Below the pieces are notes generated by a model that did not search any database, was not told the origin of the DNA, and saw nothing but the letters and a program-made list of their open reading frames with translations. A stretch of 64,000 nt of DNA from Evernia prunastri. Its lineage: Eukaryota > Ascomycota > Lecanoromycetes > Lecanorales > Parmeliaceae. Numbering within the stretch: the stretch's first letter is position 1; each line of letters starts with the position of its first letter. Both the position numbers and the translations under genes were made by a program. This document shows, piece after piece, positions 21,150 to 33,542 of this stretch. Location: the NCBI GenBank assembly GCA_003184365.1, contig NKYR01000029.1, positions 186,001 through 250,000 of the forward strand. The letters run 5' to 3'.

Positions 21150-23635
21150 ATGCCTTCTGCAGACACAAAACCGCGAACTCTTTACGACAAAGTTTTTCAG
21201 GACCACATCGTTGATGAGCGCGATGATGGAACCATCCTATTATACATAGGTACAAGGACGCTCGTGAATAGTTATTGCTGTCATGCGCTAATATCCTATC
21301 TACCTATATAGATAGACATCTTGTCCATGAAGTCACATCACCAGTGAGTGATGCAAGCTTATGCTGCCAAGCGGAGACTGATCGAGCCCAAAGCAAGCCT
21401 TTGAGGGATTGAGGAACGCCAAGCGAAAAGTACGGAGACCCGATTGCACTCTGGCAACTACCGATCATGTAAGGACATAAGGCAGCTTGTCTCGGTGTCG
21501 ATCAAACTAGTGACAGCCTGCAGAATGTGCCAACCACACCGCGCAAAAACTTCAAGAACGTGAGTCAATTTGTCGAGGAGGCCGACTCCCGTATACAGTG
21601 CCTCACCCTGGAAGACAACGTCAAGGCGTTTGGCCTGACCTACTTTGGTTTGGGCGACAAGCGCCAGGGTATTGTGCATATTATAGGCCCAGAGCAAGGC
21701 TTCACTCTTCCAGGGACCACTGTAGTTTGCGGCGATAGCCATACTTCTACACATGGAGCCTTTGGAGCTCTGGCTTTCGGTATCGGCACCAGCGAGGTTG
21801 AACATGTACTTGCGACACAGACCCTGATTACGAAGCGAAGCAAGAACATGAGGATACGGGTGGACGGTGCGTTACCACCAGGGGTCAGTAGCAAGGACAT
21901 AATCCTTCATGCTATTGGAGTCATTGGCACGGCAGGTGGGACTGGTGCAGTCATTGAGTTCTGCGGATCAGCCATACGAGGACTAAGCATGGAGGCCAGA
22001 ATGTCAATTTGCAACATGTCCATTGAAGCAGGGGCAAGAGCCGGAATGATAGCGCCAGACGACACTACATTCGAATATCTGAAGGGAAGGCCATTAGCGC
22101 CAAAACCCGACAGCCGGGAATGGAAAAAGGCTATCAAGTATTGGTCAAGTCTCAAGACCGACGATGGCGCGACTTTTGACGAAGACGTTTGTATTGATGC
22201 CAGGGAGATCATTCCAACAGTGTCTTGGGGAACATCGCCGCAAGACGTTGTTCCTATTACTGGTGTCGTGCCAAACCCTGATGACTTTGCCAAGGAACCA
22301 GCAAAGGACAGTGCAAGGCGTGCGCTCGAATACATGGGCTTAACGCCTGGCACACCCTTGGAGCATATTGAGATCGACAAGGTATTCATTGGCTCTTGTA
22401 CTAACTCAAGGATCGAGGATCTTCGAGCTGCTGCTAGGATACTCGATGGCAAAAAAATCGCGCTGAACATCAAAAGGGCCATGGTTGTCCCTGGATCTGG
22501 TCTTGTAAAGAAGCAAGCTGAATCTGAGGGCCTCGATAAAACATTCATTGATGCTGGCTTCGAATGGCGGGAAGCCGGCTGTTCTATGTGCCTTGGCATG
22601 AACCCGGATATCCTATCCCCAAAGGAACGCTGTGCAAGCACCTCAAATCGAAACTTCGAGGGCCGCCAAGGTGCCGGCGGCAGGACACATCTTATGTCAC
22701 CAGTCATGGCAGCCGCTGCTGCAATTGTAGGCAGATTAGCAGATGTTCGAAAATTAGCAGACGAGAATGGATCGCCAACTAAGACTCATCCCACGATGCA
22801 GCTCAACCCTGAAGTCTCCGACATTTCTAACGAGGACGAGCTGGAGCGTCTACTTGATGTCCCGGACGACAGCCAGCCTCACGCAAATAGCGGCGCCGCA
22901 AATTCCTCAGGGGGCCAGCCAAAATTCATTACAATAAGGGGCATAGCGGCGCCCATGGAGCGGTCGAACATTGACACAGACGCGATAATCCCTAAGCAAT
23001 TCTTGAAGACGATAAAGCGCACAGGTCTCGGGACAGCTCTCTTCCACGCTCTGCGTTACAATGAAGATGGTACCGAGCAGCCAGACTTTGTCTTAAATAG
23101 GGAACCTTACAGGCATGCCAAAATGCTCGTGGTCACAGGACCAAATTTCGGCTGTGGTAGTTCTCGAGAGCATGCGCCATGGGCATTGCTTGATTTCGGA
23201 ATCACATGCATTATCGCCCCGTCATACGCTGACATATTTTTCAATAATACCTTTAAGAACGGCATGCTACCCCTTGTTATTCCGGACCAAAATACCCTTC
23301 TTAGGATTGCTGAAGAGTCCAAGGCTGGTCGTGAGATTGAAGTCGATCTCCCAAATCAACGAGTCAATGATGCGGCGGGGAACAAGCTTGCAGACTTCGA
23401 AGTCGAAGAATTTAGGAAACACTGCTTGGTCAATGGTCTCGATGATATTGGCTTGACCATGCAGATGGAAGACAAGATCAGAAGCTTCGAAGACAGGCGA
23501 TCGATTGACACGCCTTGGCTAGACGGAAGCGGATATTTGAAGAGAGGTAAGAGAATTGGTCCTGTCAAGGTGGAGGCTGCACCGGTACCGAAGAATAACA
23601 GAGGAGAGCTGGTTGAGGAGCCCTTAGAATGGTAG
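21150..23635 (+). CDS. LEU1: 3-isopropylmalate dehydratase (fused large and small subunits)
   Basis: Four exons: 21150-21249, 21312-21343, 21394-21468, 21524-23635; GT-AG introns of 62, 50 and 55 bases; 772 residues, the usual fungal length. It isomerises 2- to 3-isopropylmalate in leucine synthesis. The N-terminal aconitase domain shows 'LYDKVFQDHIVDERDDGT', 'VVCGDSHTSTHGAFGALAFG', and the 4Fe-4S ligands Cys361 in 'GSCTNSR' and Cys422/Cys425 in 'GCSMCLGMNPD'. The C-terminal swivel domain begins near 'FITIRGIAAPMERSNIDTDA' and contains 'GPNFGCGSSREHAPWALLDF'. In bacteria these two parts are separate LeuC and LeuD; the fusion is normal in fungi. Exons 2 and 3 are only 32 and 75 bases long. A CCG-N4-CGG site, CCAAT and TATA boxes lie in the promoter. 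No sign of inactivation. Confidence 0.96.
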
Positions 23636-25537
23636 ACTACTGGCAGTTTACACTGAGCTCCAAAAGACTTTCTTCAAGAAACTCACCTGTCATGGTCCTT
23701 AGTGTTCTTGGATTGCCTTAAAGTTCTTCGACCAGAGAGGACAGATGGTTCCGTTCCTATACTTCCCAAGAGTATCTGCGTAAATAAGTCCACGAAGAAT
23801 GTGCTACTGCAGCAAGTCTCTCTTACAATACCTAGTTACTACTCGCATTGTTACATGTCCGGTGGCTCTGTTGGCTGGCTGGTACGATGAGTTCCCTATC
23901 GAGCCTTTACTGAGCAGCACTTAGAGGAGATTTCGACTGTTGTTACATGGTGTCTTTCTGGTAACAACGCGTTAAAGGCTAAGAGACAAAGGACAGATAA
24001 TGTTACTCTATTTATTTCGAGGAGAAATGACGAAAAGCAATGCAACATATACAAAGCAGACGGAACGATGGATAAGTCAAAACTTGGATATGCTCTTGGT
24101 AGATATCTGCTAATGGGACAATATGAATAGCGTAGCACACAAAAATACTCGTATCTGCTAAGTGCGACTATGTACCTGTGGCGATTCAAGATCTGCTGTT
24201 GAGGTCACCTCCGACACCAGCCACTACAAGCATTATTGAGACACGCTTTGCACCTAGAATGGACAAGAGCACCCACAGCCGCGGCCTCGCTCCACAGTGT
24301 CTCAGTGTGACGAGGCTCCTGGCTACAAGAAGGCATAAAGCTTAATCGCATTGCCGACCATATTTCCTTCTTTGCTCCCATTGTCACTTGTTCCCGTTAG
24401 ATGCTGTCCTCGAGAACTGGCTGGCTTGATACGATCGGTGCGAAAGTAAGCTGTCGCATCGCGAAAGGGGATGCGTTTGAGGCTTTGAGCTGATAAGGTA
24501 ATTAGAATACAGCACCTCGAATGATTTGAGGCTGTTGGAGCCAGTTGCTTCAGCATATTATCATCGTACTGATCCGGCGCTTGAAAAACGGAAGAATTGC
24601 GCAGGGTGCGTCTTCGGATCGAGGAGCATTGCTGTACATATCAGGTGGATATGCCGTCTCATCCCCATGAGCATTTTTCTTCTGACTCGCGGCGCTTTAT
24701 GATGCAGGGTAGCCAAGTTCTATACACGCGCCAGATCTTCGAGGTGTGCGCTTAAGCGCCAGAAGGTAGATTGTCCAAGGGAGAAGGTCGCAGAAAGCTG
24801 ATAGAACGAACGTCTGGCGCGAAAAGAAAAGCGTATAATGAATCATGGTAGAGAGGTCAGAACCTTCGTTAACGTGGAAACCTAGACCAAGCTCAAAGTG
24901 CCCCATCCAATTCAGGGACATTGCAGTACGACGGATATGCTCCACGTTTAACCTTACGAATGGCGGCGCGTAAGTCTTGTCAACATCCGATTAGCTACTA
25001 TTGACCGTTCTCATACTGCCGGAAGAGCTTGCGCACGGTCTTCCCCCAGACTATCGTCACAGCATGCATCATGCATCTGGATCATTATTGATCGCAAGAA
25101 TGCTTGGTTGGCCCCACCTTTACCCCAAACCCCATATCTCATTGTACCCCATACCCCCAAGGACGCTAATGAAGCTATGACCGTCTTCAGCTGAAGCATG
25201 CCAGCATCCACGAATCTGGTGATGCCGGCGGCACTCGGCAGGCCAAGGACTTGCTAGAGGCCTGGAAAAAAGACAGAATCTGAAACCGTGCGCTTGTAGA
25301 ATTTCTCTAAGACACTCCTCGAAGTCACTTCTCCTCCCCCAATCAGCGAGAATGCAAAAACTTCTAAAAAAATTATATATTGTAGTCATATTTCTCTAAG
25401 TCTCTACAAGCTTGATCCTTACACAATTTCTAGCACGCTCTGAGCAAACATCCATTGGTCTCTTCGTGTCAAAAGCTTCCCAGCCTCTCATGTCAACCTT
25501 CTACCTTTGCTCGAAGAATCACTCGATAGTTGGCCAG
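23636..25537. other. Intergenic, 1.9 kb, no recognised gene
   Basis: Short open frames exist on both strands (for example 24945-24697 and 25389-25120, minus), but none shows a domain, repeat or splice pattern I can support. Composition is GC-normal. It must include the promoter of the transporter gene at 25538. Confidence 0.4.
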
Positions 25538-26630
25538 ATGGATACATATCTTGCCTTTCACCGAGATAATCGTCATAGAAAGACTGACGACCAGGAGAAG
25601 AATTTCAATCCCACTATTAATCCATCCTTTCCCTCCCGGCACAATGTGTCCGAAGAGTCAACTCGCCCAAATTATGTTAACAATTCGCCCACGTCACCCT
25701 ACCACTTAGGCAGAGATGTCCCCTCCGACGAAGCTATCAACAAAATCCGTACCGCCAACTCGGTCACTATCAGCCCAGAGTTATTTGAAAAGATATACCT
25801 CAACCCGCAAAACGCTGTTAAAGGCGAGCTCCGGAATACGTTCGCAAATCCAACCCCATTGGCGCTGCTTGGCTTCCTGCTCAGTCTCAGCCCGCTTTCT
25901 TGCGAGCTAATGGGCTGGAGAGGTGCCGGCGGAGATGGTATTGCCACCGTTGGCGCCTACTACTTCATCGGAGGTTTCTTGATGAGCCTTGGAGGGGTTC
26001 TCGAATTCTTCCTTGGAAACACTTTTTCGTTTGTGGTCTTTTGTTCTTTTGGTGATTCCTTCTCCTTCCCAAGGATATATATCTGATAGCTAACTTACGG
26101 ACGCAAGGGGGCTTTTGGTTCACGCTCGGCTCGACACTGACACCTTCGTTCAACGCCTACGGAGCCTATGCGGCTGATCCAAACCAGCCTGTACAAGGAC
26201 TTACCAGCCCCGGATTCCACGCGAGCTTTGGTAAGACAGATACATCATCATCGTTCCCATTTCCGTACTGACTGGTAATGATATAGGCTTCTTCCTACTC
26301 TTTATGGGCCTTTTGAGTCTGATCTACCTCATATGCGCATTGCGAACAAATCTTGTCTTCGTGGCCATCTTCCTCGGATTGCTTCTCACCTTCGTTATCT
26401 TAACAGGCGCATACTGGCACACCGCATTAGGACACACTGAAATGGCGGAGAGATTGCAAGTTGCAGCCGGCGCCTTTGGCTTCCTCGCAACTTTGGCGGG
26501 CTGGTGGATCTTCTTCGCGCAAATGCTTGCTTCTGTCGATTTCCCTTTCCAGATCCCCGTAGGAGACATCAGCCATTTGATCACGCCCCTGAGCGAGCGA
26601 CTAAAGCAGAAGGAACGTTACTCCGCTTAA
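25538..26630 (+). CDS. GPR1/FUN34/YaaH-family (acetate/ammonium type) transporter
   Basis: Three exons: 25538-26051, 26108-26230, 26287-26630; two 56-base GT-AG introns, the first with a CTAAC branch point; 326 residues. The family signature 'NPTPLALLGFLLSLSPLSCE' opens the membrane domain. Six hydrophobic spans follow, including 'YYFIGGFLMSLGGVLEFFLG', 'SFGGFWFTLGSTLTPSFNAY' (rebuilt across junction 1), 'FLLFMGLLSLIYLICAL', 'TNLVFVAIFLGLLLTFVILT' and 'GAFGFLATLAGWWIFFAQML'. Members (AcpA, Ady2/Ato) carry acetate or ammonia at the plasma membrane. The N-terminal 100 residues are polar, as is usual. The start is uncertain: an in-frame ATG at 25490 would add 16 residues, and an upstream exon cannot be excluded. 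The second span departs from the family consensus in places. Confidence 0.85.
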
Positions 26631-27453
26631 ACGGTGTATGGTGGCAATCTCTCTCTGTTTTCGCTTGCGCACGATCTCAAAGAGGAGACGGACAGCGCGA
26701 AGGGTTTAGGACCCACCGTTCGCAAAAGTAGCTAGCTACAATTCCTGGTTAATTCTGTCGTTCAAAAGTCTTCTGGATTGTACAATTACAGTAGTGTCTG
26801 TATCTAAAATTCAATCCCGTTGTGTTCCGCTCATCTACGAATTTGTCAAGATTGTGATCTCCGCTAATGTTGTGCAGCTTTTGCTTTATTGGTGTATGCT
26901 GTATTTGAGGGATAAGTTTACATACCCTCTTGTGCAAATGTATTTCACTAAAATTTGGCAAATCGGGTATCGATGGCAACCGGGAGGTTCTCTCGATGCG
27001 CATGGAAGCGTGGTCGCACAGGCCACAGGGTTTGTTGTCTGTGCGGATCTACCCCAAATTTCGGCAATCGCAGCGCTCGATAATGTGTACCGGCTATCAC
27101 CACTTACTGGCGCCTGGCTGTCGAATGTTTCAGTGCTGAAGCAGTGAGATGAAGTTAATGTTAGAACCATCGATGCCTGGTATGGAAAGTTATTGAAGTT
27201 GCACTAGGACAGGATCCTAAGGCAAATGGGACTCTTCCTCAAAATGCACGAACTCCAAATTGTTGACGGTGACTGCTGTTTGCCTCCAATAATGCGGCTG
27301 TAGTTGTTTGCTCGCCTCATCATTTCAATACAATCGGCTATTGTGTGAGGCGCTAGGATTTGATTGACCATGGACAATGTGGCTATTCTTGTCTTCTTCC
27401 ACTTCGCTTGGCCTAACTGCGTAGCGCCTTGCCGGATTGGTTACTGCTTATCT
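26631..27453. other. Convergent 3' region between the transporter and BRO1
   Basis: Overlapping frames on both strands at 26794-27170 are probably chance. No domain recognised. Transcript ends of the two converging genes must lie here. Confidence 0.4.
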
Positions 27454-30400
27454 TCACTTCCAAGCATGAAGCTCTGACCAGAGATCAGCCTGCGGTTGGG
27501 TAGTGCTGCTTCGCCGAGGAGCCACATGATGAGGAGTATAGCCGCCAGCGCCGGATGGATAGGAGTACCCAGGATTGCCAAAATTGCCTTGTGCATTTGG
27601 CGGGGGCCCAGGTGGAGGAGGGGGCGGTACATAGCCGTGAGGAAGATACTGACTTTGCTGCGGCAGATACTGTGGGTGACTTTGAGCAGGCTGAGAATGA
27701 GAAAGTGATGCAGGCGATTGATATGGGTACACCAGTGGGTTGTAGGGATCGGAAGAAGGCAACGTATCCCTGGCCATTGGATGCTGGTAACTGACATCCG
27801 GCGTGTGCTGCGTCAAACCCTGATAGGAAGGCGTAGAGCCTGGTGACTTCACGGGTGCATTGCCATTACCGTAGTTTGGAATTTTTTTCGGGTAGAAAGG
27901 CGGGGATGTGACCGGAGAATTGGATGAATATATTTCATTGGACGGTGGTGGCCTAGACGATGGGCTCGAACGTGATAAGCTAGACTTTGTCGGTGATGAG
28001 GATGATGGATCGACCGACATTCGATCCATGAGCTCGCGCAATCGATCTCGCTCTCGGTCCGCCTGGCTTCCCGCACCGCTTGCCTTGTCTTGTTCGATCC
28101 CATTGAGCAAGTTGGCTCCCTCAGTACGGCGGTTGTTGACATATTGCTCGATGTTCTTCTCGAGACTCTCTGCAGTTTGTTTCATCTCCGAGTAGAAACT
28201 TTGCGCGCTCATCAAACCCTGGACTAGCTCATTGAAAGCTTGGAACACCTTTTTGTATTTTGTCAAGACAGAGCTGCGTTGTCTCGTGAAGACTTCGTAT
28301 TTTGCCTGTTCTGATTTGACCCGCTTGTCTTGGAGAAGGACACCATAGGTCTTGGTCAGTTCTTTCATCAATGCAGTCTGCTTGTGCGTCGCTTGCAGTA
28401 GCCGATTTTGATGAGGCCTATATTTCTCGAGCTCGGACTGAAAAAGCTGGTTCTCATGATTGGATATCGACTTTTTGTTCAGGATAAGTACATTAGATAT
28501 ATCATCGTTGTGGACCTTCAAAGAACATCAATTAGCTTTAAACCGAGAGATTCAAGAACATTCCAACCTTTTCCTTGAGATCTTTAAGCACCTGTGTCCT
28601 GTCCCGTTTGATCAAGTCCAGCTTTCTTAGCAGATCTTCAATTCTGGCTATCTGGTCCATAACGTTAAGGCCCCCCTCGTCAAAGTCGTCGTCGAGGAGA
28701 TTCCCTTCTCTATTTAGCGTCATTGGACTACCAATACCATTCCTGCTCTTGCCGCGGCTCGTCCCTGCACTGAGCAAAGCCCGCTGATACAGCACATCAG
28801 CCTCATCAAGTTCGCCAGCTGAGCGCATCTCATCAAAATCCGACTCGTACTGCCGAGAAGTATGAAGCAGCTGCGAGTCGCTACCACTTGCTTCTTCGAC
28901 TGCACCTTTGTAGCTCATTACATCGCTGCGAAGTGTAGAGGTTAGTTTGGAGCTTGGTTGTTGAGTCCAGGCTCCACCGTATTTGGACCTCATTTTCTCA
29001 CATATACTTTCTTCCATGTCTAGTTGTTTGGTACACCTCTCCAGTGTACTCAGGACGCTAGATCTTTCCTTTTGAAGTTGATCGAATGCACTTCCGAAAG
29101 GCTCATGGCCTGCGAGTTCCTCGCACCAGTCTCGAAATCCCTCGTCTACACTCGTCTCCTGATCCATACCTCCCTTCAAAACATGAAGACTTCCTGGGAG
29201 TTTCAAGTAATCAAGACTGGCAGCCATCTCGCCGTTGGCGGTCTCCACGTTTTCTGCCTCAGCACGGACTAATTTTGCTTTTTCTTCATCGTACAAACTT
29301 GCTGACTCGGTGACAGACATTGGGACGATCTTTTGGAATATGTCGGGCCCAATGATCCGTTGGATGTCCTGTCCCTGATACAGATCACTCACGGGTATTG
29401 CCTTTGCTGCTTGCAATTTTGGTATTCCGCTTAAAGCAGCTTCCGCGGTCACTGTTTGATGGTAAATAAAATCATTGTCCTTGTTGCAAACCGCTAATTT
29501 TTCCTGGACGTTCGCTAGGTGCTTCTTGGTTATTTCTACAAGACTTGGCCCGGTCTCTGAGCTAAGATTCGAGGCAGCGGATACTGTGGATGGAAAAGAA
29601 ACGGCGATTCGAGCCGCGTCCTTGCCTTCTGTTTCCGCAATATGGAGTCGAGCAATAGCAGTGCCATGGGAATTAGCATCGTCATCGGCAAGTGCTTGGT
29701 AGTATTGAGCGATGGACGACAAGAAATTTGCTTTCACTTGAGTAAGGTGTAGCCAGAGTTTATCGAACACTCCCCGAGTTACATTGTCTTGGATACCCTC
29801 GGCAGCTTGGGCATGCAGAGACGCTGCTTGGCTTGCAAGCTTCGCAAGCAGGCCGACCTTTCTTCCATCAGCTATTTGCTTTTCAAGAAATACCTCTTGG
29901 CCTTGTGCCAGCATTATGGCAATCAGAGTCTTAACTGTCTCTCGACTAAGATCGGTAGATGGCGCATGTAAGAAGTTCTCGTTGATATATGTGAACATTC
30001 CAGCAGCTGCCTGGAACGAGTGATACGCGGATTTTTGCCCAGTCTCGTCAAAACGATTCTGGTAAGCAGCATGACACGAGAGCACCGCAGAAATGTTGAA
30101 AATAATGGAGGCCTTTTCATAGGCAAGTGAGTACTGAGCAGTAGGCTTATGCGTAAAGGCGTCGAACCTACAAATTTTCACGCCATCAGCGATTGTACCT
30201 GGGCAAAGGTTTCCTAATCGTGTAATACATACCACGTAAATGAAATCTTGATGTGATTTTCATCGACAGGGAACCTAAGGTCTAGCAGTTCCAGCTGACC
30301 GTAGTAGCGATATAGGAGGTCTCTCCCGGCTGTGCTATCTCTGCCTGCTCCTCGCATATCTTGTCGTAGTCTATTGAGGGTGTTGCACTCCTCTGCATAC

Positions 30401-30510
30401 CTCTCAGGGTCATCGCCGTACGTCTGCCTGATGTAGTTCTTCAAGGGATGAATCCAGTCGATTTCATTTGTCTGCTTCAGCGGGCTCGATATCATCGGAG
30501 GCTGCAACAT
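27454..30510 (-). CDS. BRO1: BRO1-domain ESCRT-associated protein (vacuolar protein sorting)
   Basis: Three exons: 30510-30233, 30167-28568, 28515-27454; introns of 65 and 52 bases; 979 residues. The BRO1 domain (about residues 1-390) has 'ISSPLKQTNEIDWIHPLKNY', 'YGDDPERYAEECNTLNRLRQ' and 'RDLLYRYYGQLELLDLRFPV', then 'KASIIFNISAVLSCHAA'. A coiled V-like domain (about 400-760) includes 'KVHNDDISNVLILNKKSISN' across junction 2. The C-terminus is Pro/Tyr/Gln-rich and ends 'DLWSELHAWK', like other fungal Bro1 tails. In yeast Bro1 binds Snf7 of ESCRT-III on endosomes and recruits the ubiquitin hydrolase Doa4 through its C-terminal region. The N-terminal sequence fits Bro1 rather than the related pH-signalling protein PalA/Rim20. 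Start: ATG 30510 is preferred, while ATG 30540 would add ten residues not typical of the family. Confidence 0.93.
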
Positions 30511-31127
30511 CTTGGAAGAATGTGTAAACGTCACATACACATAGTCTGCACCGCTTCAAGGACAGTTCGATTCAACGGCGGCGAATGTGCAGTGGCTACC
30601 TTTGACGACCGTCCAATGTGTAGGGTTTACTCTGTTCCATCCAAGAGTTCCGGGCGCTATCGATTTTAGCAGTAGATGTATCAAATGAGCGTCAAGTCCT
30701 TTGAACCGGGAGCGAATTTGTATGGAGTGTATGAGAGTCGTAAATATCGAGTCACAACTCACTTCGTTCGATTCAAAAGATAAAGTTGATGCACTTTAAT
30801 TTTCATGGAAGTGCTTATGTAGTCTATGGAAGACTCAATTGTGGGATACAAATTCCCGCGTTATCAACAATACATCGACAGCTTCGCTAGCGAAAGACGA
30901 CTTTTCTTCCCAGGCCATGTTATTAAGCGCCCATGTCCATAAACCTTTTTGTACAAACACTCGTTTTATACTATTCGATCTTATTGTACGTGGAGAGAGT
31001 GTGGATCTAATGTACACCTCTAAATTGGGCAGAAATACCCAACAAAATCCCTAATCATGCATCTACGCAGAGCGTACATAAATTGTAGGATTAGGGAAAA
31101 GCATCTGTAGGCTGCGGGCTACGGCAT
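30511..31127. other. Upstream region of BRO1 and 3' region of MDJ1
   Basis: Small frames only. MDJ1 is transcribed towards BRO1 on the same strand, so this spacer carries the BRO1 promoter. Its composition becomes more AT-rich towards 30780-31050. Confidence 0.4.
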
Positions 31128-32891
31128 TCACCCCGATCCCGACCCTGATGCCTTTTTGGGCTCCTCTTCTTGAGCTTTGTTTGCGGCCTTTGAATCGGGA
31201 GCCGCTTCTTCTGGCGTTAGATTTTCGTGCTGGTGTGTCAGCCTGTGCCAAGCAGCCTTCAGAAAACCTTCGTTCTTGTGGGACTCGGCTGATGCAGAGG
31301 ACTCTGATGCATCTTTTGCAGTGGATGACGAATTGCTGTGGATAGATCAGCCTACATATACTTGGGCATCATCAGAAACGATTCAGTACTTAGTTCTTCC
31401 AACGTTCATCACTCGTTTGGCACTCTTGTCCTCAAGCTCGTCTGCAAGCATCTCCAGTATCGTGCGCTGGTTCGATGTTAGATATTTAGGCATTGAGACC
31501 TTGAATTCCACACGCAAGTCTCCTAATGCGTTACGTCGTCCTCCTAGTCGAGGCATCCCCATTCCACCCAGAGTGATTTTGTCGCCAGTCCCGGTACCGG
31601 TCGCAACCTTGAGCTTCACCTCTCCTTCCAAAGTCGGGACCTTGATTTCACCGCCAAGTACGGCCGTTGTGAGTGGGACGGATGCCGTATAGAGTACATC
31701 TGCACCAGAACGACTGAACTTCGAGTCCACGGCGACCCTGATGAAAACATAAAGATCTCCTCTCGTTGACTGGACGCTCGAATTTGCAGCCATACCAGTA
31801 GGCGGAGCGTCGCCTTCTCCGGAGACTCGAAGTCGCATGCCATCTTCGACACCGGGCGGTATATCGATGTTAACTTTCTTCCTCTCTCTGACCACTCCGT
31901 TCCCACTGCAAGAACCGCACTCTCCACCCTTTGGTATGACCAATCCCTGACCACCACAGGCCTCGCAGGTGCTCGCCATTTGAAAGCCTGCTTGCATGAA
32001 ATGTACCCGTGTCCCCGTCCCACCACACTTCTTGCAAGAAGATCGAGCTTGCCCCTTCTTCAAGCCTGCACCAGAACATGTCTTACACTGTACAAGCGGT
32101 GTGATGAAAATGTCCTTGCTCGTTCCCTTGGCTGCGTCCATGAAGGATATGTTCGTCTGTACCTCGATGTTCTCTCCGACAAGATCTTCCCCTTGAAATG
32201 GGGATTGCCGAGAGCCTCTACCCCTTCGAGCTCCTCCTGTGAAGGCGCCGAAAAGGTCCTCGAAATTGATGTCGGCTCCAAATCCTCCAGAAGAGAAGCC
32301 ACCAAAGCCACCAGCGGCAGCCCCTCCACCAAATGGTCCTCCGCCTCCGCCAGCAGTGCCGCTTGGGTCGAATCCTGCACCCTGATCGAATGCCGCAGCC
32401 CCGTACTGATCCCAAGCCTCTTTCTTTTTCGGATCAGAAAGCATCTCATACGCTGTTTGGGCTTCTGCAAAGCGGTCTCTTGCTCCTGAATCTTTGTTCG
32501 TATCAGGGTGGTACTTTTTGGCCAAGGAGTAATAGGCCTTCTTGATGTCAGTTGACGAGGCGTTCTTGTCCACGCCTAGTACAGTATATGGATTTTTGGT
32601 CGCATTCTTAGCAGAGCTTGTGTGAAAGGGCTAAGTATTATCACAGTCAGTACAGAGAGGAGTGGTTTACCTGAGTCACGGCCCTACCCTTTGACCAGAA
32701 GTGGTGACCCATGGCTTTCGCCTCACCCGAAAACAGCATGCTGCATGACCTAGTATGTTGTCTTCTGTAGCATAAGACGTCCTTTGTGGTGCTCTTCGAA
32801 TCATACATTGTCTCTGCCAGGGTATTGACGTGCGCAATGAGTGTATTTGGACTGCTGCCCTAGGAGACAAGCTTTGCGCGATGCCACTCAT
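31128..32891 (-). CDS. MDJ1: Mitochondrial DnaJ/Hsp40 co-chaperone
   Basis: Three exons: 32891-32727, 32630-31390, 31335-31128; introns of 96 bases (GTGAGG donor, CTGAC branch) and 54 bases; 537 residues. The N-terminus 'MSGIAQSLSPRAAVQIHSLR' is Arg/Ser-rich with no early acids, a mitochondrial presequence, and splicing yields the typical 'CFRPFHTSS'. The J domain follows with HPD at residues 96-98, then a Gly/Phe-rich linker. Four zinc motifs come next: CKTCSGAG, CKKCGGTG, CEACGGQG, CGSCSGNG. The C-terminal substrate domains end in exon 3 with 'HKNEGFLKAAWHRLTHQHEN' and an acidic tail. Mdj1 stimulates mitochondrial Hsp70 in matrix folding. An alternative start in the first intron (ATG 32714, MGHHFWSKG...) would give a shorter N-terminus by using a donor at about 32669. 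The presequence model is preferred. Confidence 0.92.
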
Positions 32892-33542
32892 CCTACTCCA
32901 GACCACCTTGATAGGCCCGAGAGCAGCGGCAGCTAAAGCGGTCTCTGAAGACAAAATAATCAATCTCCAACAAAAAGGTCTGTATGGCGATTGTATTCTT
33001 TTTCGAGTTTCGAGTTTGAAGAAATTATTCCGGAGCTTTATTTCGCCGGTACAATCTAAGAGTCGTTCCATGCCCGCCAAGACTTCCGTGCCAAGTCTTG
33101 GATAATACTTACCCCACCTGAAAGGTCGCCTCCGTGCCTACTCAGACGATGCGCTTAGAATCTATTCGGAACTGGACCTGACCTGGGCTCGCTTTGGAGC
33201 CCCATTTTGCCCCTGTCAGACTCAATAGAAGTTCTCCAACTCCGTAGTGCTGCCAGGAAACAATTCTAAGGTAGGTACGACTTCCGAAATCAGAGTTAGG
33301 GCTGCCGCTAAAAGCGGGTGCACGACACCGTACGAAGTTTTGGATTTCAGGTAAGCCATTTAGATTGATGCTCTATACTCCGTATCTGAGGGTAGTCTCT
33401 ACATCCGCGGAAAGAACATTTGACGCGCCGCACATGCAATATCAAGGAATGTAACCTCTATTCTTCTGATACGTATAACTTTGTGAGGACTGGTTGAGCA
33501 CTTCGCTCAGCAATAATAACAAACCTCGTTATTTGCCCTACC
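32892..33542. other. Spacer between SAP30-like gene and MDJ1
   Basis: Both genes run leftward, so this holds the MDJ1 promoter and the SAP30-like 3' end. Nothing else recognised. Confidence 0.4.

Noticed and set aside
21907..22707. 266-codon minus-strand frame inside LEU1
   Set aside because: Shadow of the conserved isopropylmalate isomerase exon.
31177..32489. Long plus-strand frames opposite MDJ1
   Set aside because: Antisense shadows of the real minus-strand gene.
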